DNA of 50,253 nucleotides. Origin: a virus. Location: positions 1 through 50,253 of IMG/VR virus record IMGVR_UViG_3300025000_000149; one strand, written 5' to 3'. Made by a program: the position numbers and the translations under genes. Positions 1 to 8,900 of the stretch are shown here, one piece after another (the first letter of the stretch is position 1; each line of letters begins with the position of its first letter). The notes beneath the pieces were generated by a model. It was not told where the DNA came from. It searched no databases and saw only the letters and a program-made list of their open reading frames with translations.

Positions 1-201
1 TTACCCCCCTCAAACATTCATTACATGACAGTAAATCCCTAAACCAAGTGGGCGGATATTTGTGGAATAAAAACAATCAGTTAGTCTCCCCAATTTTTTA
101 AAAAATATTTTAAAGAGGTGTCGGAATACTCCTCCCATTTTTATGCTAGAATAGTTCTAATCTTATATATGTCTAATATAATAACAAACAAGGAGTAACA
201 A
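1..201 (+). promoter_or_regulatory. Upstream region of the packaging operon
   Basis: No gene is seen here. A TATAAT hexamer lies at 177-182, about 20 bases before the first start codon, but the -35 position (154-159, GTTCTA) does not match sigma70. A short inverted repeat, TAGAA/TTCTA, lies around 147-159 and could be an operator or just part of AT-rich DNA. GGAG at about 191-194 is the ribosome site of the first gene. Confidence 0.3.
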
Positions 202-954
202 ATGAGTAAAGAAGAAGAACTATTGTGGGATAAAAATGAAGGTTATTTAGAACTAAAAGAGGAGTTGACGACCGAAGAGAAGAAGAAGAAACATGATAAT
301 AGGAGTAGAGATAAAAAAGGAGAGCGTGAGTCTAGTTACGCCAAGTTGAAGAAGATTTACAAAGAAGAAAAGGCTTTGATGACAGACGCTAAGAGGATAG
401 AGAAGTTTAATATTAGGACTAACTTTGCGGGGATGGCCTCCTCTGGTGGTCGGCCCAAGAAGTATACACCTATACGCCTAAAGAATAAAATCATTGACTA
501 CTTTGCTATGATTAGTGCTACGCACCGCCCTCCAACTGTCTCGGGTTTAATGGTACACTTAAAGATGAATAGAGATCAATTTTATCATTATTATACTTAT
601 CCTGAGTTTAAGGATATTATGGAACAAACTAAGAATATGATGGAGAATTGGAATGAGGAGGCACTTGTCTTAGCTAAACACAACACGGCGGGGATTATGT
701 TTGCCCTCAAGAATAGATTCGGATGGAAGGACTTACAATCTGTAGAGACTACGGTACAAATACAAGAAGATCAATTGATTCATAGGATTGCTGCACTCGC
801 TCCTGACCTTGTAGGATTTATTCAAGGAGCAACACAATACGAAGCAATAGAAGTAGAGAACGATAAGACAGCTATGCTGGCGGGTGAAGCCGAAGGCGAA
901 ACGTTTGACTTTATAGCCTATAAAAAGGAGAGACAAAATGGAACCGCTAAGTAA
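202..954 (+). CDS. Terminase small subunit, P22 gp3-like
   Basis: This 250-residue protein is probably the DNA-recognition subunit of the packaging motor. The first 75 residues are very charged and Lys/Glu-rich. Residues about 90-180 contain a helix-turn-helix-like segment (SGLMVHLKMNRDQFYHYY) followed by a stretch ending in ALKNRFGWKD, the style seen in P22 gp3-type small terminases. GGAG lies about 8 bases before the ATG. It opens the late operon and is followed by the large terminase three genes on, which supports the call. Family assignment is from motif memory, not a search. Confidence 0.72.
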   Translation: MSKEEELLWDKNEGYLELKEELTTEEKKKKHDNRSRDKKGERESSYAKLKKIYKEEKALMTDAKRIEKFNIRTNFAGMASSGGRPKKYTPIRLKNKIIDYFAMISATHRPPTVSGLMVHLKMNRDQFYHYYTYPEFKDIMEQTKNMMENWNEEALVLAKHNTAGIMFALKNRFGWKDLQSVETTVQIQEDQLIHRIAALAPDLVGFIQGATQYEAIEVENDKTAMLAGEAEGETFDFIAYKKERQNGTAK

Positions 955-1099
955 GGATGAGAAGATTCTTTTACTTGAGGAACAGATTAGATTGATGAAG
1001 GAGATTGAAAAACTAAGGGCAGAGGTAGCAAAGAAGCCTTGGCCTAATAGGGTTGCTGGCACTGATATAAGTGTGTTTTCTCCGGGTTGTTTTAGCTAA
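938..1099 (+). CDS. 53-residue coiled-coil protein, unknown function
   Basis: A short gene starting inside the end of the small terminase gene (17-base overlap) with an AAAGGAGAG ribosome site before ATG 938. The protein begins MEPLSKDEKILLLEEQ and continues as a Leu/Glu/Lys-rich helix to about residue 32, which looks like a coiled coil, then a Pro-containing tail. Position between the two terminase subunits suggests a late or packaging-associated role, but no function is recognised. The ribosome site and overlap argue that it is real. Confidence 0.6.
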   Translation: MEPLSKDEKILLLEEQIRLMKEIEKLRAEVAKKPWPNRVAGTDISVFSPGCFS

Positions 1100-1115
1100 C
1101 TATAAAGGGGTTATT

Positions 1116-1436
1116 ATGAGTTTATTTGGACGAGTAGATTTCACAAAAAATAAAGAGGCTGTGATGAAATTCATAAGTAAATACATAGGCCAATGTAATT
1201 TCACCGGGCATATACCTGATGAGGTATATAAGCAATTTGTATCGTGGGGTACATTTAAACTCGGGTGGTATCTTAGTATAAGATTCCCCATTCCTTACAT
1301 TAAAAGACTTATAGATGGTGAAGAGTATGCTTGTTATAAGTTACTTATCCTTTATAGGGTAACTTCTGCTAGCGAGGAAACTCCTATTGGAAATATTTGT
1401 ATTAGTGGTTTAGATCTACCTATTGAGGTGTTATAA
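1116..1436 (+). CDS. 106-residue protein, unknown
   Basis: The start at 1116 (MSLFGRVDFTKNKE) is preferred over upstream starts because AAGGGG precedes it. The sequence has mixed charge, aromatic clusters around residues 50-75 (FVSWGTFKLGWYLSIRF) and no clear membrane span or catalytic motif. It sits inside the terminase operon and its stop overlaps the next short start as TAATG. Not recognised. Confidence 0.6.
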   Translation: MSLFGRVDFTKNKEAVMKFISKYIGQCNFTGHIPDEVYKQFVSWGTFKLGWYLSIRFPIPYIKRLIDGEEYACYKLLILYRVTSASEETPIGNICISGLDLPIEVL

Positions 1437-1504
1437 TGAGCATACTAGATATATATAAGCAATTGGTTACTATAATTGCGGGGAGGCTAGAATGTCTATT
1501 CTAG
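1436..1504 (+). CDS. 22-codon ORF, possible leader peptide of the large terminase
   Basis: It begins as TAATG on the stop of the previous gene and ends 12 bases inside the large terminase gene, so translation could be coupled through it. It encodes MSILDIYKQLVTIIAG and a short tail. Its first five residues, MSILD, are identical to those of the large terminase starting at 1492, although the codons differ at synonymous sites. It may be a leader peptide or a relic of a duplicated start. No independent support. Confidence 0.3.
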   Translation: MSILDIYKQLVTIIAGRLECLF

Positions 1505-2991
1505 ACACCTTGACCGCATCTCTTGTTGAGAAGTATACTGAACACCTTAGTGAGAGTAAGAAGCGAGAACTCTTTAAGGCTATAGAAGACCTCTCAACTC
1601 TTAAGAAACACAGGATGTTCTACGAGACTTTCCCCGAGAAAGGTAAATTAAGTAGGCACGCTTATGCAAAGCATTGGGAGTTTATAAAGGCGGGGCAAAG
1701 CCACCGAGAACGTCTGTTCATGGCAGGTAACAGGATTGGTAAGACGATACTTGGAGCCTATGAGGTTGTTGCACATGCTACGGGTCAGTACCCACAGCAT
1801 TGGGAAGGTAGGAGATTTAATCGTAGTGTTAAGATTTGGATTGGTGGTGATACATCCATATCGGTACGTGATATTATCCAAGAGAAGCTTTTGGGTAAGG
1901 TTGGGGAGTTTGGTACGGGGATGCTCCCAAAGGATTCTATTGTCTCTACGAAGACTAAACGCAATATTCCTGATGCTATTGAGACGATACAGATCAAGCA
2001 TATCAGTGGTGGGACTAGTACGATTGTCTTCAAGACCTATGAGCAAGGAAGAGAGCTTTGGCAAGGTACTGAGATAGATGTTGTTTGGTTGGACGAAGAG
2101 CCACCTATGGAAGTGTACGCAGAGGCACTTATTAGGACCATGACGACCAATGGAATACTTCTCCTTACCTTTACCCCTCTAAATGGTATGTCGGACGTTG
2201 TAACGAGTTTTATTGATGCTCAAAGTAATACTGATCCAAGTCTTACGACTTCTCAGCGTGATGAAGAGAGTAGTAAGTACATGATTATGGCATCTTGGGA
2301 TGATGCCCCTCACCTTACCCCCGAAGCTAAGAAAGAGATGCTTAAGACTATACCTCCTAATCAGAGGAAGGCACGTAGTGAGGGTGTACCCGTAATAGGT
2401 GCTGGTCTTATCTATCCTATTGATGAGGATGTATGTTTCGTTAAGGATTTTGAGATACCAAAGCATTGGCCTAAATTCTACGGGATGGACGTTGGTTGGA
2501 ATGTTACGGGTGTAGTGTTTTGTGCCTTGAATAGAGAAGATGATTGTGTTTATATTTATAGTGAGCACTATGGGCAACAGAGTGAACCTGTGATTCATGC
2601 TGATGCAATCAAGCGTCGGGGCGGATGGATGAAGGGAGTTGTTGACCCCGCCGCCCGTGGCCGTTCTCAGGCCGACGGTAAGGCTTTATTTGATATATAC
2701 AAGGATTTAGGTTTAAAGATAGTTCCGGCTAAGAATGCAGTAGAGGCAGGGATATATGATGTGTGGTCTAGGTTTACAAGTGGTAGACTTAAAATCTTTA
2801 ATAGTTGTGTTAACCTAAAGCGAGAGTTGAGTATGTATCATAGGGATAATGAGGGTAGGATTGTTAAGAAGCATGACCACCTTCTTGACTGTACGAGGTA
2901 CGCTATAGTTAGTGGTATTGATGTTGCTTCGGTCAGTATGACCTTATTGCCTCAGAAACCTAAAACTATATCAACCCTAGCGTGGTGCTAA
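1492..2991 (+). CDS. Terminase large subunit (packaging ATPase-nuclease)
   Basis: This 499-residue protein is the motor that pumps and cuts phage DNA. The ATPase domain shows Walker A GNRIGKT at residues 79-85, Walker B VVWLDEE at about 198-203 and the coupling motif TFTPLNG at 226-232. The C-terminal RNase H-like nuclease is visible as YGMDVGW (D333), VVDPAA (D385) and HDHLLD (D462/D466). Length and domain order are normal for P22- and T7-group large terminases. GGGGAGG before ATG 1492 supports the start. A transcription terminator for the opposite strand follows directly. Confidence 0.93.
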   Translation: MSILDTLTASLVEKYTEHLSESKKRELFKAIEDLSTLKKHRMFYETFPEKGKLSRHAYAKHWEFIKAGQSHRERLFMAGNRIGKTILGAYEVVAHATGQYPQHWEGRRFNRSVKIWIGGDTSISVRDIIQEKLLGKVGEFGTGMLPKDSIVSTKTKRNIPDAIETIQIKHISGGTSTIVFKTYEQGRELWQGTEIDVVWLDEEPPMEVYAEALIRTMTTNGILLLTFTPLNGMSDVVTSFIDAQSNTDPSLTTSQRDEESSKYMIMASWDDAPHLTPEAKKEMLKTIPPNQRKARSEGVPVIGAGLIYPIDEDVCFVKDFEIPKHWPKFYGMDVGWNVTGVVFCALNREDDCVYIYSEHYGQQSEPVIHADAIKRRGGWMKGVVDPAARGRSQADGKALFDIYKDLGLKIVPAKNAVEAGIYDVWSRFTSGRLKIFNSCVNLKRELSMYHRDNEGRIVKKHDHLLDCTRYAIVSGIDVASVSMTLLPQKPKTISTLAWC

Positions 2992-3021
2992 GGTTTAATA
3001 AGACTACTAGTTATTAAAGGA

Positions 3022-3056
3022 TAAAAAAAAATAGGGGGAAGCGTATGCTATCCCCC
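3022..3056 (-). terminator. Rho-independent terminator (minus strand)
   Basis: GGGGGA (3034-3039) pairs with TCCCCC (3051-3056), extended by AGC/GCT. On the minus strand the stem is followed by a run of nine T residues broken only at its edge, a classic terminator. It lies just past the end of the minus-strand gene 3066-3341. On the plus strand the hairpin lacks a T tract, though it may still help end or stabilise the terminase message. Confidence 0.8.
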
Positions 3057-3065
3057 TTCTACCCC

Positions 3066-3341
3066 TTAATCTACCCAAGGTAGAGATGTATTATTTTTTG
3101 ATTCTATAAAGTATTTACCAACTATAACACCATATGATTTTGTATTTACTCTTTCTATATTTTTCTTATCTCTTTGTTTGTTTACTTCTTTAAGGCAGGA
3201 CTTACAAAGCTGTTGATTGATAGGTGGTTGTTCTGATTGTTTAAATCCTTTAAGTCTTCTCTCTAATCTACACAACGAGTTGTTTTGTTTCTTATTTAGG
3301 AGGTGGTAAATCTTACCACCACATTCTCTTATTAAAAACAT
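3066..3341 (-). CDS. Minus-strand 91-residue protein with CxxC pair, unknown
   Basis: This is the only minus-strand gene in the late half. It has its own ribosome site (AAAGGAAAT before ATG) and its own terminator at 3022-3056, so it looks like an independently expressed insert (moron-like). The protein is basic, with Cys residues at about 7, 24, 46 and 49 (QLCKSCLKEV), which could bind zinc. It resembles the zinc-finger part of small homing-nuclease proteins, but no HNH core is present. Function unknown. Confidence 0.6.
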   Translation of the reverse strand: MFLIRECGGKIYHLLNKKQNNSLCRLERRLKGFKQSEQPPINQQLCKSCLKEVNKQRDKKNIERVNTKSYGVIVGKYFIESKNNTSLPWVD

Positions 3342-3907
3342 TATTTCCTTTCGCTTCTTCGTTTGTTCTACGAAGCTTCTTATCCCTCTTGTATCGCCGC
3401 CTTAATTAGTCTCGGCGGCTCTTTATAAAATCTTACTATAAAACATATCTTCTTAGGAAATAAAAACAGTAACAAAGATAATACCCGGAAATGGAATAAA
3501 TCCCCCCTACCCCCAAGTCTTAAAAATATATTAAGAGGGGTAGTAATATTAAGTTAGTCTGCCACACAGACTGACTACATCTAACAGGAAGATGTTTCGG
3601 AAGTTCCCCACGGCACGGTTATGGTTTCTAGTAAATACTCCCTTTTACTCCCAACACTCGCTGGTTTCATCAGACACTCAACTAGATTTGCTCGTGGACT
3701 CTGTGTCTCTTTTTTGTTCACATCTTCTTGAGGTATCTAAAGAAAAAGCAAACCCGCAAAGAAACAAATCCCCCAAAAAAGGAAAGCGGAAAAGAAAAAG
3801 AAAAACATTTACTACTCAATAATTATATCATACCTTTTTTAAAAAGGGAACAATTATTTTTATATTATGGTATTATTTATTTATTATTAAAATTAATCGA
3901 GGTGAAA
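3342..3907. other. Long intergenic region with several hairpins
   Basis: No convincing gene lies here. Three inverted repeats are visible: GCCGCC/GGCGGC (3396-3419) followed by TCTTT, a possible plus-strand terminator; CTACCCC/GGGGTAG with an inner CTTAA/TTAAG (3507-3543); and AGTCTG/CAGACT (3556-3572). A purine-rich stretch (about 3735-3815) and an AT-rich stretch (3820-3900) come before the portal gene. The region probably holds termination and re-initiation signals for the portal-capsid operon, but no sigma70 promoter with both boxes stands out. Confidence 0.5.
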
Positions 3908-5968
3908 ATGATTTCTTCTCCAAGTGATGCCGCTTCACTAGCGCAACAGATAGAACTTAAACAATATGCCCAAGATACACGAGAGAAGCGCACTATGGAC
4001 TCCCTCTCAAGTCATATTGCTAAGATTTGGGAAAAGGTACGGGATGAGAATAAAACCGTAAGACAACAGATGGTGGAAGAGTTAGATATTTGTAAGGGTA
4101 AATATCCTAATGATAAGCTAGCCGCAATTAAACAATTTGGGGGCAGTACTTCCTACTTTAGACTCTTAGAGAATAAGTGTCGTGCCGCCTCTTCTTGGGT
4201 TGCAGATATTTATTGGTCGAATGGTAAACCTCCTTATGGTATTAACCCTACACCCATTCCTGAACTACCTGAAGATTCTCAAGCTAAGATACAACAGCTT
4301 CTAATTGGTGTTCAGCAGCAGATGATGCAAGATGCCCAAATGCGTCAACAGGCAGGGGAGCAAGTAGACCCTCAGATGTATCAAGCACAACTAGAAGAAA
4401 TTAAGGAGCAAGTACAGCAAAAAGAGATTACACGTATTAAGGAAGAGGCTCAAGAGAAGGCAGATAATATGCTCCGTCTCATTGAAGACCAGAATGAGCA
4501 AGGAGGTTTTAAGAAAGCCTTCCATGACTTCCTCTACTATCTTGTACGAGTTAAAGCTGGTATCCTAAAAGGACCAATTGTACGTAAGAAGAAGCAACAG
4601 GTTTGGTCTAAGTCACCAGAGGGTGAGTACGCCCTTGAGTATAAAGACGTGCTTGTACCTGAAGTATATTGTGTATCTCCCTTTAACTTTTATCCTAGTA
4701 TTGGTATGACCTCTCCTGATGATGGGGATATTATAGAGATTCATGAATTAACTAAAACTGCTATTGCAGATTTGCTAGGTGTTCCGGGCTACAATGATAT
4801 AAAGATACGAGCAGTATTAGATGAGGTAAATAAAGGTTCCCTTAAAGATTGGATTAATATTGATGATGCTGATACTGTTAAGCGCACAGAGAAAAGTGCT
4901 GAAGCAGCACAAGCTCAAGTAACACCAGATAAGATTAAGGCAATGGAATTTTGGGGTTCTGTACCCGGCTCCTTCTTAATTGATTGGGGTATTGAGGGGG
5001 AAATTGACCCTGAGATGCAGTATGAAATTGATGCTTGGAAGATAGGTACACACGTTATTAAGGCTGTAATTAACCCTGATAAGCTTGGACGCAAGCCATA
5101 TAGTGTAACCTCTTGGGCTAAGAACCCTGCTTGGATTTGGGGGGATGGTCTTGTAGACTTTGGTAAAGATGTTGAAGAGGCTATGTTGGCACTCGTTAGA
5201 GCAGGTATCAATAACGTAGCTATTGCCTCCGGCCCACAGGTAGAGCGTAATACTGATAGATGTAATGATCGTACACCAATGTTCCCTTGGAAGATTTGGG
5301 ATGCTACAAGTGCTCAGATGAAAGAAGCACCAGCAATGAATTTCTATCAACCACAGATGCACATTGCGGAAATACAAGGTGGTTATAATTTCTTTGGGAG
5401 GATTCTTGATGAACTCACAGTACCAGCATTTGCTCATGGTGATTCAATGGTTGGGGGTGCAGGAAATACCGCTTCTGGCCTCAATATGCTTATCCAAAAT
5501 GCTTCTAGGTCTATAAAGGCAGTTATTAGGAATATTGATAATGATATTATTGTACCCTATATTCAGCGTTGTTATGATTTTAATATGTTATATTCTGATG
5601 ACCTCTCAATAAAAGGGGATGCTAAGATTACTGCTGAAGGGGTAAGTTACCTCACGACTAAGGAACAACAAGCTACTCGTAAGAATGAACTTCTTATGGC
5701 CCTTTCTAATCCTATGTTTGCTCAACTAATGGGACAACCTAAACTTCAATACGTATTGGATGAAGTTGTAAAGGCACATGATATAGATTTTCCTAGTGAT
5801 GTGGTAAAGGAAACTAAAAGACAGCAAGCACAAGCAATGATACAACCACCCCAAGGTGCTGACCCTGCACAACAAGCTGCGGGAAACCCTGCTTCTGGTG
5901 GCTCACCCGCTGCACCACAGACTATAGGTCAAGATGGTGGTAATATGGGGGGTAATATAGGTGGTTAA
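3908..5968 (+). CDS. Portal protein
   Basis: This 686-residue protein should form the dodecameric channel at the capsid vertex. ATG 3908 is chosen because GAGGTG precedes it; upstream codons in frame are low-complexity. It begins MISSPSDAASLAQQ and shows long helical Gln/Glu-rich segments (residues about 115-185) like the P22-type portal stem and wing, and a C-terminal Gln/Pro/Gly-rich tail. Its position after terminase and before scaffold and coat is the standard portal position. Length fits P22-like portals (about 700 residues). Confidence 0.85.
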   Translation: MISSPSDAASLAQQIELKQYAQDTREKRTMDSLSSHIAKIWEKVRDENKTVRQQMVEELDICKGKYPNDKLAAIKQFGGSTSYFRLLENKCRAASSWVADIYWSNGKPPYGINPTPIPELPEDSQAKIQQLLIGVQQQMMQDAQMRQQAGEQVDPQMYQAQLEEIKEQVQQKEITRIKEEAQEKADNMLRLIEDQNEQGGFKKAFHDFLYYLVRVKAGILKGPIVRKKKQQVWSKSPEGEYALEYKDVLVPEVYCVSPFNFYPSIGMTSPDDGDIIEIHELTKTAIADLLGVPGYNDIKIRAVLDEVNKGSLKDWINIDDADTVKRTEKSAEAAQAQVTPDKIKAMEFWGSVPGSFLIDWGIEGEIDPEMQYEIDAWKIGTHVIKAVINPDKLGRKPYSVTSWAKNPAWIWGDGLVDFGKDVEEAMLALVRAGINNVAIASGPQVERNTDRCNDRTPMFPWKIWDATSAQMKEAPAMNFYQPQMHIAEIQGGYNFFGRILDELTVPAFAHGDSMVGGAGNTASGLNMLIQNASRSIKAVIRNIDNDIIVPYIQRCYDFNMLYSDDLSIKGDAKITAEGVSYLTTKEQQATRKNELLMALSNPMFAQLMGQPKLQYVLDEVVKAHDIDFPSDVVKETKRQQAQAMIQPPQGADPAQQAAGNPASGGSPAAPQTIGQDGGNMGGNIGG

Positions 5969-6101
5969 CTTTCATTGCCCTTGTTGTAAGAAAGAATTTC
6001 CTGATAGAGTTATGTATTGTAATCACTTAATACAATGTTTAAAACTAAAAGAGGTGAAAATCAATGGACAAACAAGTATTGCTTCAGATAAGCACAATTA
6101 A
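5961..6101 (+). CDS. 46-residue C2HC zinc-finger microprotein
   Basis: A GTG-initiated ORF that overlaps the end of the portal gene by 8 bases and the start of the next gene by 38. Residues 5-26 read HCPCCKKEFPDRVMYCNHL and onward to C26. This fits C-x2-C-x3-F-x5-aromatic-x2-H-x3-C, with C6, C9, F13, Y19, H22 and C26 exactly placed for a classical zinc finger. A G-rich stretch upstream may act as the ribosome site. The finger match is the main support; the unusual start and double overlap lower confidence. Confidence 0.5.
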   Translation: MVNFHCPCCKKEFPDRVMYCNHLIQCLKLKEVKINGQTSIASDKHN

Positions 6102-6315
6102 GAACCAAATCAATGGTGCTACATTTATAAATGAGGTAAAAGAGCGTAGAGATAGGGCTTTTATGAACTTTTTGGCTGATGAAGACAGTGAAAAGGTATA
6201 TAAAGGACAGCTTAGAGAGCTTACTTTTATCCTTGATTTATTGGAAAATACTGCTGAAAAACTAGAAAATCTAGAGAAATATGAAGAAAATTATACAATC
6301 GGGAAGGCTTTTTAG
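6064..6315 (+). CDS. 83-residue helical protein, unknown
   Basis: AGAGGTG precedes the ATG. The protein (MDKQVLLQISTIKNQINGA...) is predicted largely helical, with heptad-like Leu/Ile spacing across residues 40-75. It lies between portal and scaffold. Not recognised. Confidence 0.65.
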   Translation: MDKQVLLQISTIKNQINGATFINEVKERRDRAFMNFLADEDSEKVYKGQLRELTFILDLLENTAEKLENLEKYEENYTIGKAF

Positions 6316-6474
6316 TATTAATTAAGTATAATTATAAGTGTAAAAGTTGTTCTCTAATAATTGTAATATTTTGACAAAGGTAATGGGATACTTAAATGCC
6401 CCAAATTCCTTATTGATAAATAATGTAACATAACTTATGGGAAACCGTTAAGTCGGCCCCAACATGGAGGTAAC

Positions 6475-7380
6475 ATGTCTGTAGAAGATGGAGTCCCAAC
6501 ACAAGTAGATCGTGATGCAGAGGAAGCTTTAGAATATCTTAAGCAACTCGCTACACAGCAAGAAGAAGCACCTACTCAAGAAGAAAATGTTGTAGAGACT
6601 GATAAAGAAGACGGTGAGGGAGAAGTTGAAGATGTAGTAGTTGAAACAAAGCCGGAACCTTGGAAAGATAGGTTTCTTACCCTTAAGGGAAAGTATGATG
6701 CAGAAGTACCACGACTTTCTCAAGATATTAAGGAACTAAAAGAACTCCTAACTAGAAAAGATACTCCTATTGTTGAAGATACTACTGATGATACTGAAGA
6801 CCCTTTTGCTACCTTCTCTGAAGAGTACGGTGATGATTTCGCTGAAGCGATTAGAAAACTTGTAGTACGTGAAACAGCTAAAACAGTTGCACCTGTCACA
6901 ACTAAAGTAGATAAGGTTGAGGATGTGCAAATTAAGGCTGCTCGTAATCAATTTGAAGCAACACTAGATACAAAGGCAGAAGGTTGGCGGGATTTGTGGG
7001 ATGGTAAAGACCCTAACTTTGTTAATTTTCTAGCACAACCTGACCCTAGTGGGCTTTACACTTATGGTGATTTGGTTACGGCGTACAACCAGAATTGGGA
7101 TGCAGACAAACTTGGTATAGTTTTTAAAACGTACATGGACACTAAACAAACACCCACTAAACAAAAACCTAGTACTACTACAAAGGTTCCAGATAGTATG
7201 ATTGCACCAAATACATCCGCAAATAGAACTGCACCAGCTAATAATGAAAAACGTTCTTGGACTATGGCATCAATTAGTCAGTTTGAGAAAGATGATCTAG
7301 CTGGTAAATATTCTGCAAGTGAAAGTGATGCAATTTGGAATGATATACTATTGGCTCCTGCGGAAGGTAGAATCAGGTAA
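6475..7380 (+). CDS. Scaffolding protein (capsid assembly)
   Basis: This 301-residue acidic protein sits directly before the coat gene, the usual place for a podovirus scaffold. The first 75 residues are very Glu-rich, residues about 75-95 form a charged helix (KYDAEVPRLSQDIKELKELL), the middle is a mixed helical region, and the C-terminus ends in a basic stretch. GGAGG precedes the ATG by 5 bases. No protease domain is visible. The call is by position and composition. Confidence 0.7.
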   Translation: MSVEDGVPTQVDRDAEEALEYLKQLATQQEEAPTQEENVVETDKEDGEGEVEDVVVETKPEPWKDRFLTLKGKYDAEVPRLSQDIKELKELLTRKDTPIVEDTTDDTEDPFATFSEEYGDDFAEAIRKLVVRETAKTVAPVTTKVDKVEDVQIKAARNQFEATLDTKAEGWRDLWDGKDPNFVNFLAQPDPSGLYTYGDLVTAYNQNWDADKLGIVFKTYMDTKQTPTKQKPSTTTKVPDSMIAPNTSANRTAPANNEKRSWTMASISQFEKDDLAGKYSASESDAIWNDILLAPAEGRIR

Positions 7381-7397
7381 ACTAAAGGAGACACATC

Positions 7398-8390
7398 ATG
7401 GCTGTATACCCTGTCGCACCCGGAGCACCGGATTATTCAAGTACTTCTACTAACAAGTATATCTCTAGCGTTTACTCTAAGCTGCTTGTTAAAAAATTCT
7501 ACCCTGCAACTCTTTGGGGAGCAATCTCTAATACTGCATATGAAGGGGAGATTAAAGGCCAAGGCGATACTATTCATATCCGTACTCGCCCGACGATTGA
7601 TACCTTTGCGTATAAAAAAGGTATGGTTCTGCCGGTTCAGAATCCTGAAAGCCCTTACATTGAGTTGAAAATCAATCAGGGTGAGGGTTTCTCCTTCGCA
7701 ATTGATAAAGTCGATGAGTTCCAGACGGATATTCCGTTGATGAATGAGTGGGCTACTGATGCTGCGGAGCAGATGAAGCAGGTTATTGATAAGAAAGTAC
7801 TTGAGTATCTCTGTACTGGTGCTTGTGATAATGACCCTGAGATTATAGGTTCTTATACCTCTAAAGCTGGTGTAGTGCACACTCTTGGTACTCTTGCTGG
7901 TGACGGTACTGACTTCTCTATTGCTACTAACACTAATATTGCTGGTGTAGGTAATGCATTGCTGGCACGTATCATTGAGTATGGTCAGATTCTTGATGAG
8001 AATAACATTCCTGAAAGTGAGCGTTTTGTTGTGCTTCCTGCTTGGGCAACTGCTGCTCTCAAACAGTCCGATCTGAAGGCTGTTTACCTTACTGGTGATG
8101 GTAAGACCCCTCTCCGTAATGGTGAGATTGGTACTATTGATAGGTTTAAAGTTTATGTTTCTAATAACCTTTATTCTGCTAATGATAGTGAAACTGAGAA
8201 GTGCTTTGGTGTTATCTTCGGTCATAAATACGCCACCACTTTTGCAACTCAGATTACTGAGAGCCGTATCATCGACAATCCTTTTGCATTCGGTAAGATG
8301 ATGCAGGGACTTCAGATTTACGGTTTCAACGTCATTAAAGGCGATGCAATCGGTGTTGACTTCATCAGTCAGGTTGCTAAAACTGCCTAA
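7398..8390 (+). CDS. Major capsid protein
   Basis: This 330-residue protein is the likely HK97-fold coat subunit. It begins MAVYPVAPGAPDYSSTSTNKYISSVYSKLLVKKFYP-type sequence, with the pattern ...YEGEIKGQGDTIHIRTRPT... and a C-terminal ...FGKMMQGLQIYGFNVIKGDAIG... that resembles coat proteins of many podoviruses. Codon use is enriched in C-ending and G-ending codons compared with neighbours, as expected for the most abundant virion protein. AAAGGAG lies before the ATG. A strong GC hairpin follows the stop. Confidence 0.85.
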   Translation: MAVYPVAPGAPDYSSTSTNKYISSVYSKLLVKKFYPATLWGAISNTAYEGEIKGQGDTIHIRTRPTIDTFAYKKGMVLPVQNPESPYIELKINQGEGFSFAIDKVDEFQTDIPLMNEWATDAAEQMKQVIDKKVLEYLCTGACDNDPEIIGSYTSKAGVVHTLGTLAGDGTDFSIATNTNIAGVGNALLARIIEYGQILDENNIPESERFVVLPAWATAALKQSDLKAVYLTGDGKTPLRNGEIGTIDRFKVYVSNNLYSANDSETEKCFGVIFGHKYATTFATQITESRIIDNPFAFGKMMQGLQIYGFNVIKGDAIGVDFISQVAKTA

Positions 8391-8409
8391 TTAACTACTA
8401 ACCAACTAG

Positions 8410-8427
8410 GCGGGGAGCAATCCCCGC
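8410..8427 (+). terminator. GC-rich hairpin after the capsid gene
   Basis: GCGGGGA (8410-8416) pairs perfectly with TCCCCGC (8421-8427) around a GCAA tetraloop. No T tract follows, so it may be a partial terminator or a 3' stabiliser that gives the coat message its high level. The next gene starts 27 bases later. Confidence 0.55.
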
Positions 8428-8453
8428 TTACATACATTTAAGGAGAATATATT

Positions 8454-8888
8454 ATGGCTATTACATCTACCCCTACTGTTACTAATGTTAAACCTGCTGC
8501 TATTACTGCAACAGGACTCAATAGTATTCAGACTAAAAAGGTTACTTTTGCAGTACCTACTAGTACCTCATCTGATGGTTATTATACTGGTGATACTATT
8601 TCACTTCGGAATGTTGTTCCTGTAGGTTGCGCTGTAACTGGTCTTTGGTATAAAGTTACTACAACTCAAGGTGCAACACTTACCTTTGCAGCTAATCTTG
8701 ATGGTCAGACAGCTTTTGTAGCTGCTACTAGTCTTACTGCTACCGTTCCAACTGCTCTTACTGTAGTTCCTGCTAATTCTTTTGCTACTACTGGTAATAT
8801 TAACCTAGTACTTGCAGGTACTACTGTTGGTTGTACTGCTGCTGCTATTACTCTATATATGACATTGGCTGCATTTGGTCCGGTCTAA
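8454..8888 (+). CDS. Probable capsid decoration (cement) protein
   Basis: A 144-residue protein rich in Thr, Ala and Val with alternating polar and hydrophobic residues, typical of an all-beta virion protein. It lies directly after the major capsid gene between two hairpins, as decoration or cement proteins do. AAGGAG precedes the ATG. No specific family is recognised, so the role is inferred from position and composition. Confidence 0.55.
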   Translation: MAITSTPTVTNVKPAAITATGLNSIQTKKVTFAVPTSTSSDGYYTGDTISLRNVVPVGCAVTGLWYKVTTTQGATLTFAANLDGQTAFVAATSLTATVPTALTVVPANSFATTGNINLVLAGTTVGCTAAAITLYMTLAAFGPV

Positions 8889-8900
8889 TCTTAAATTTCT

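Noticed and set aside
3592-3822. Plus-strand ORF of 76 codons before the portal gene
   Set aside because: No ribosome site, ends in a run of Lys/Arg from purine-rich DNA, and lies across hairpins. Looks like chance.
6316-6474. Sigma70 promoter with TTGACA at about 6372
   Set aside because: The -35 is good, but no -10 hexamer lies at 16-18 bases.
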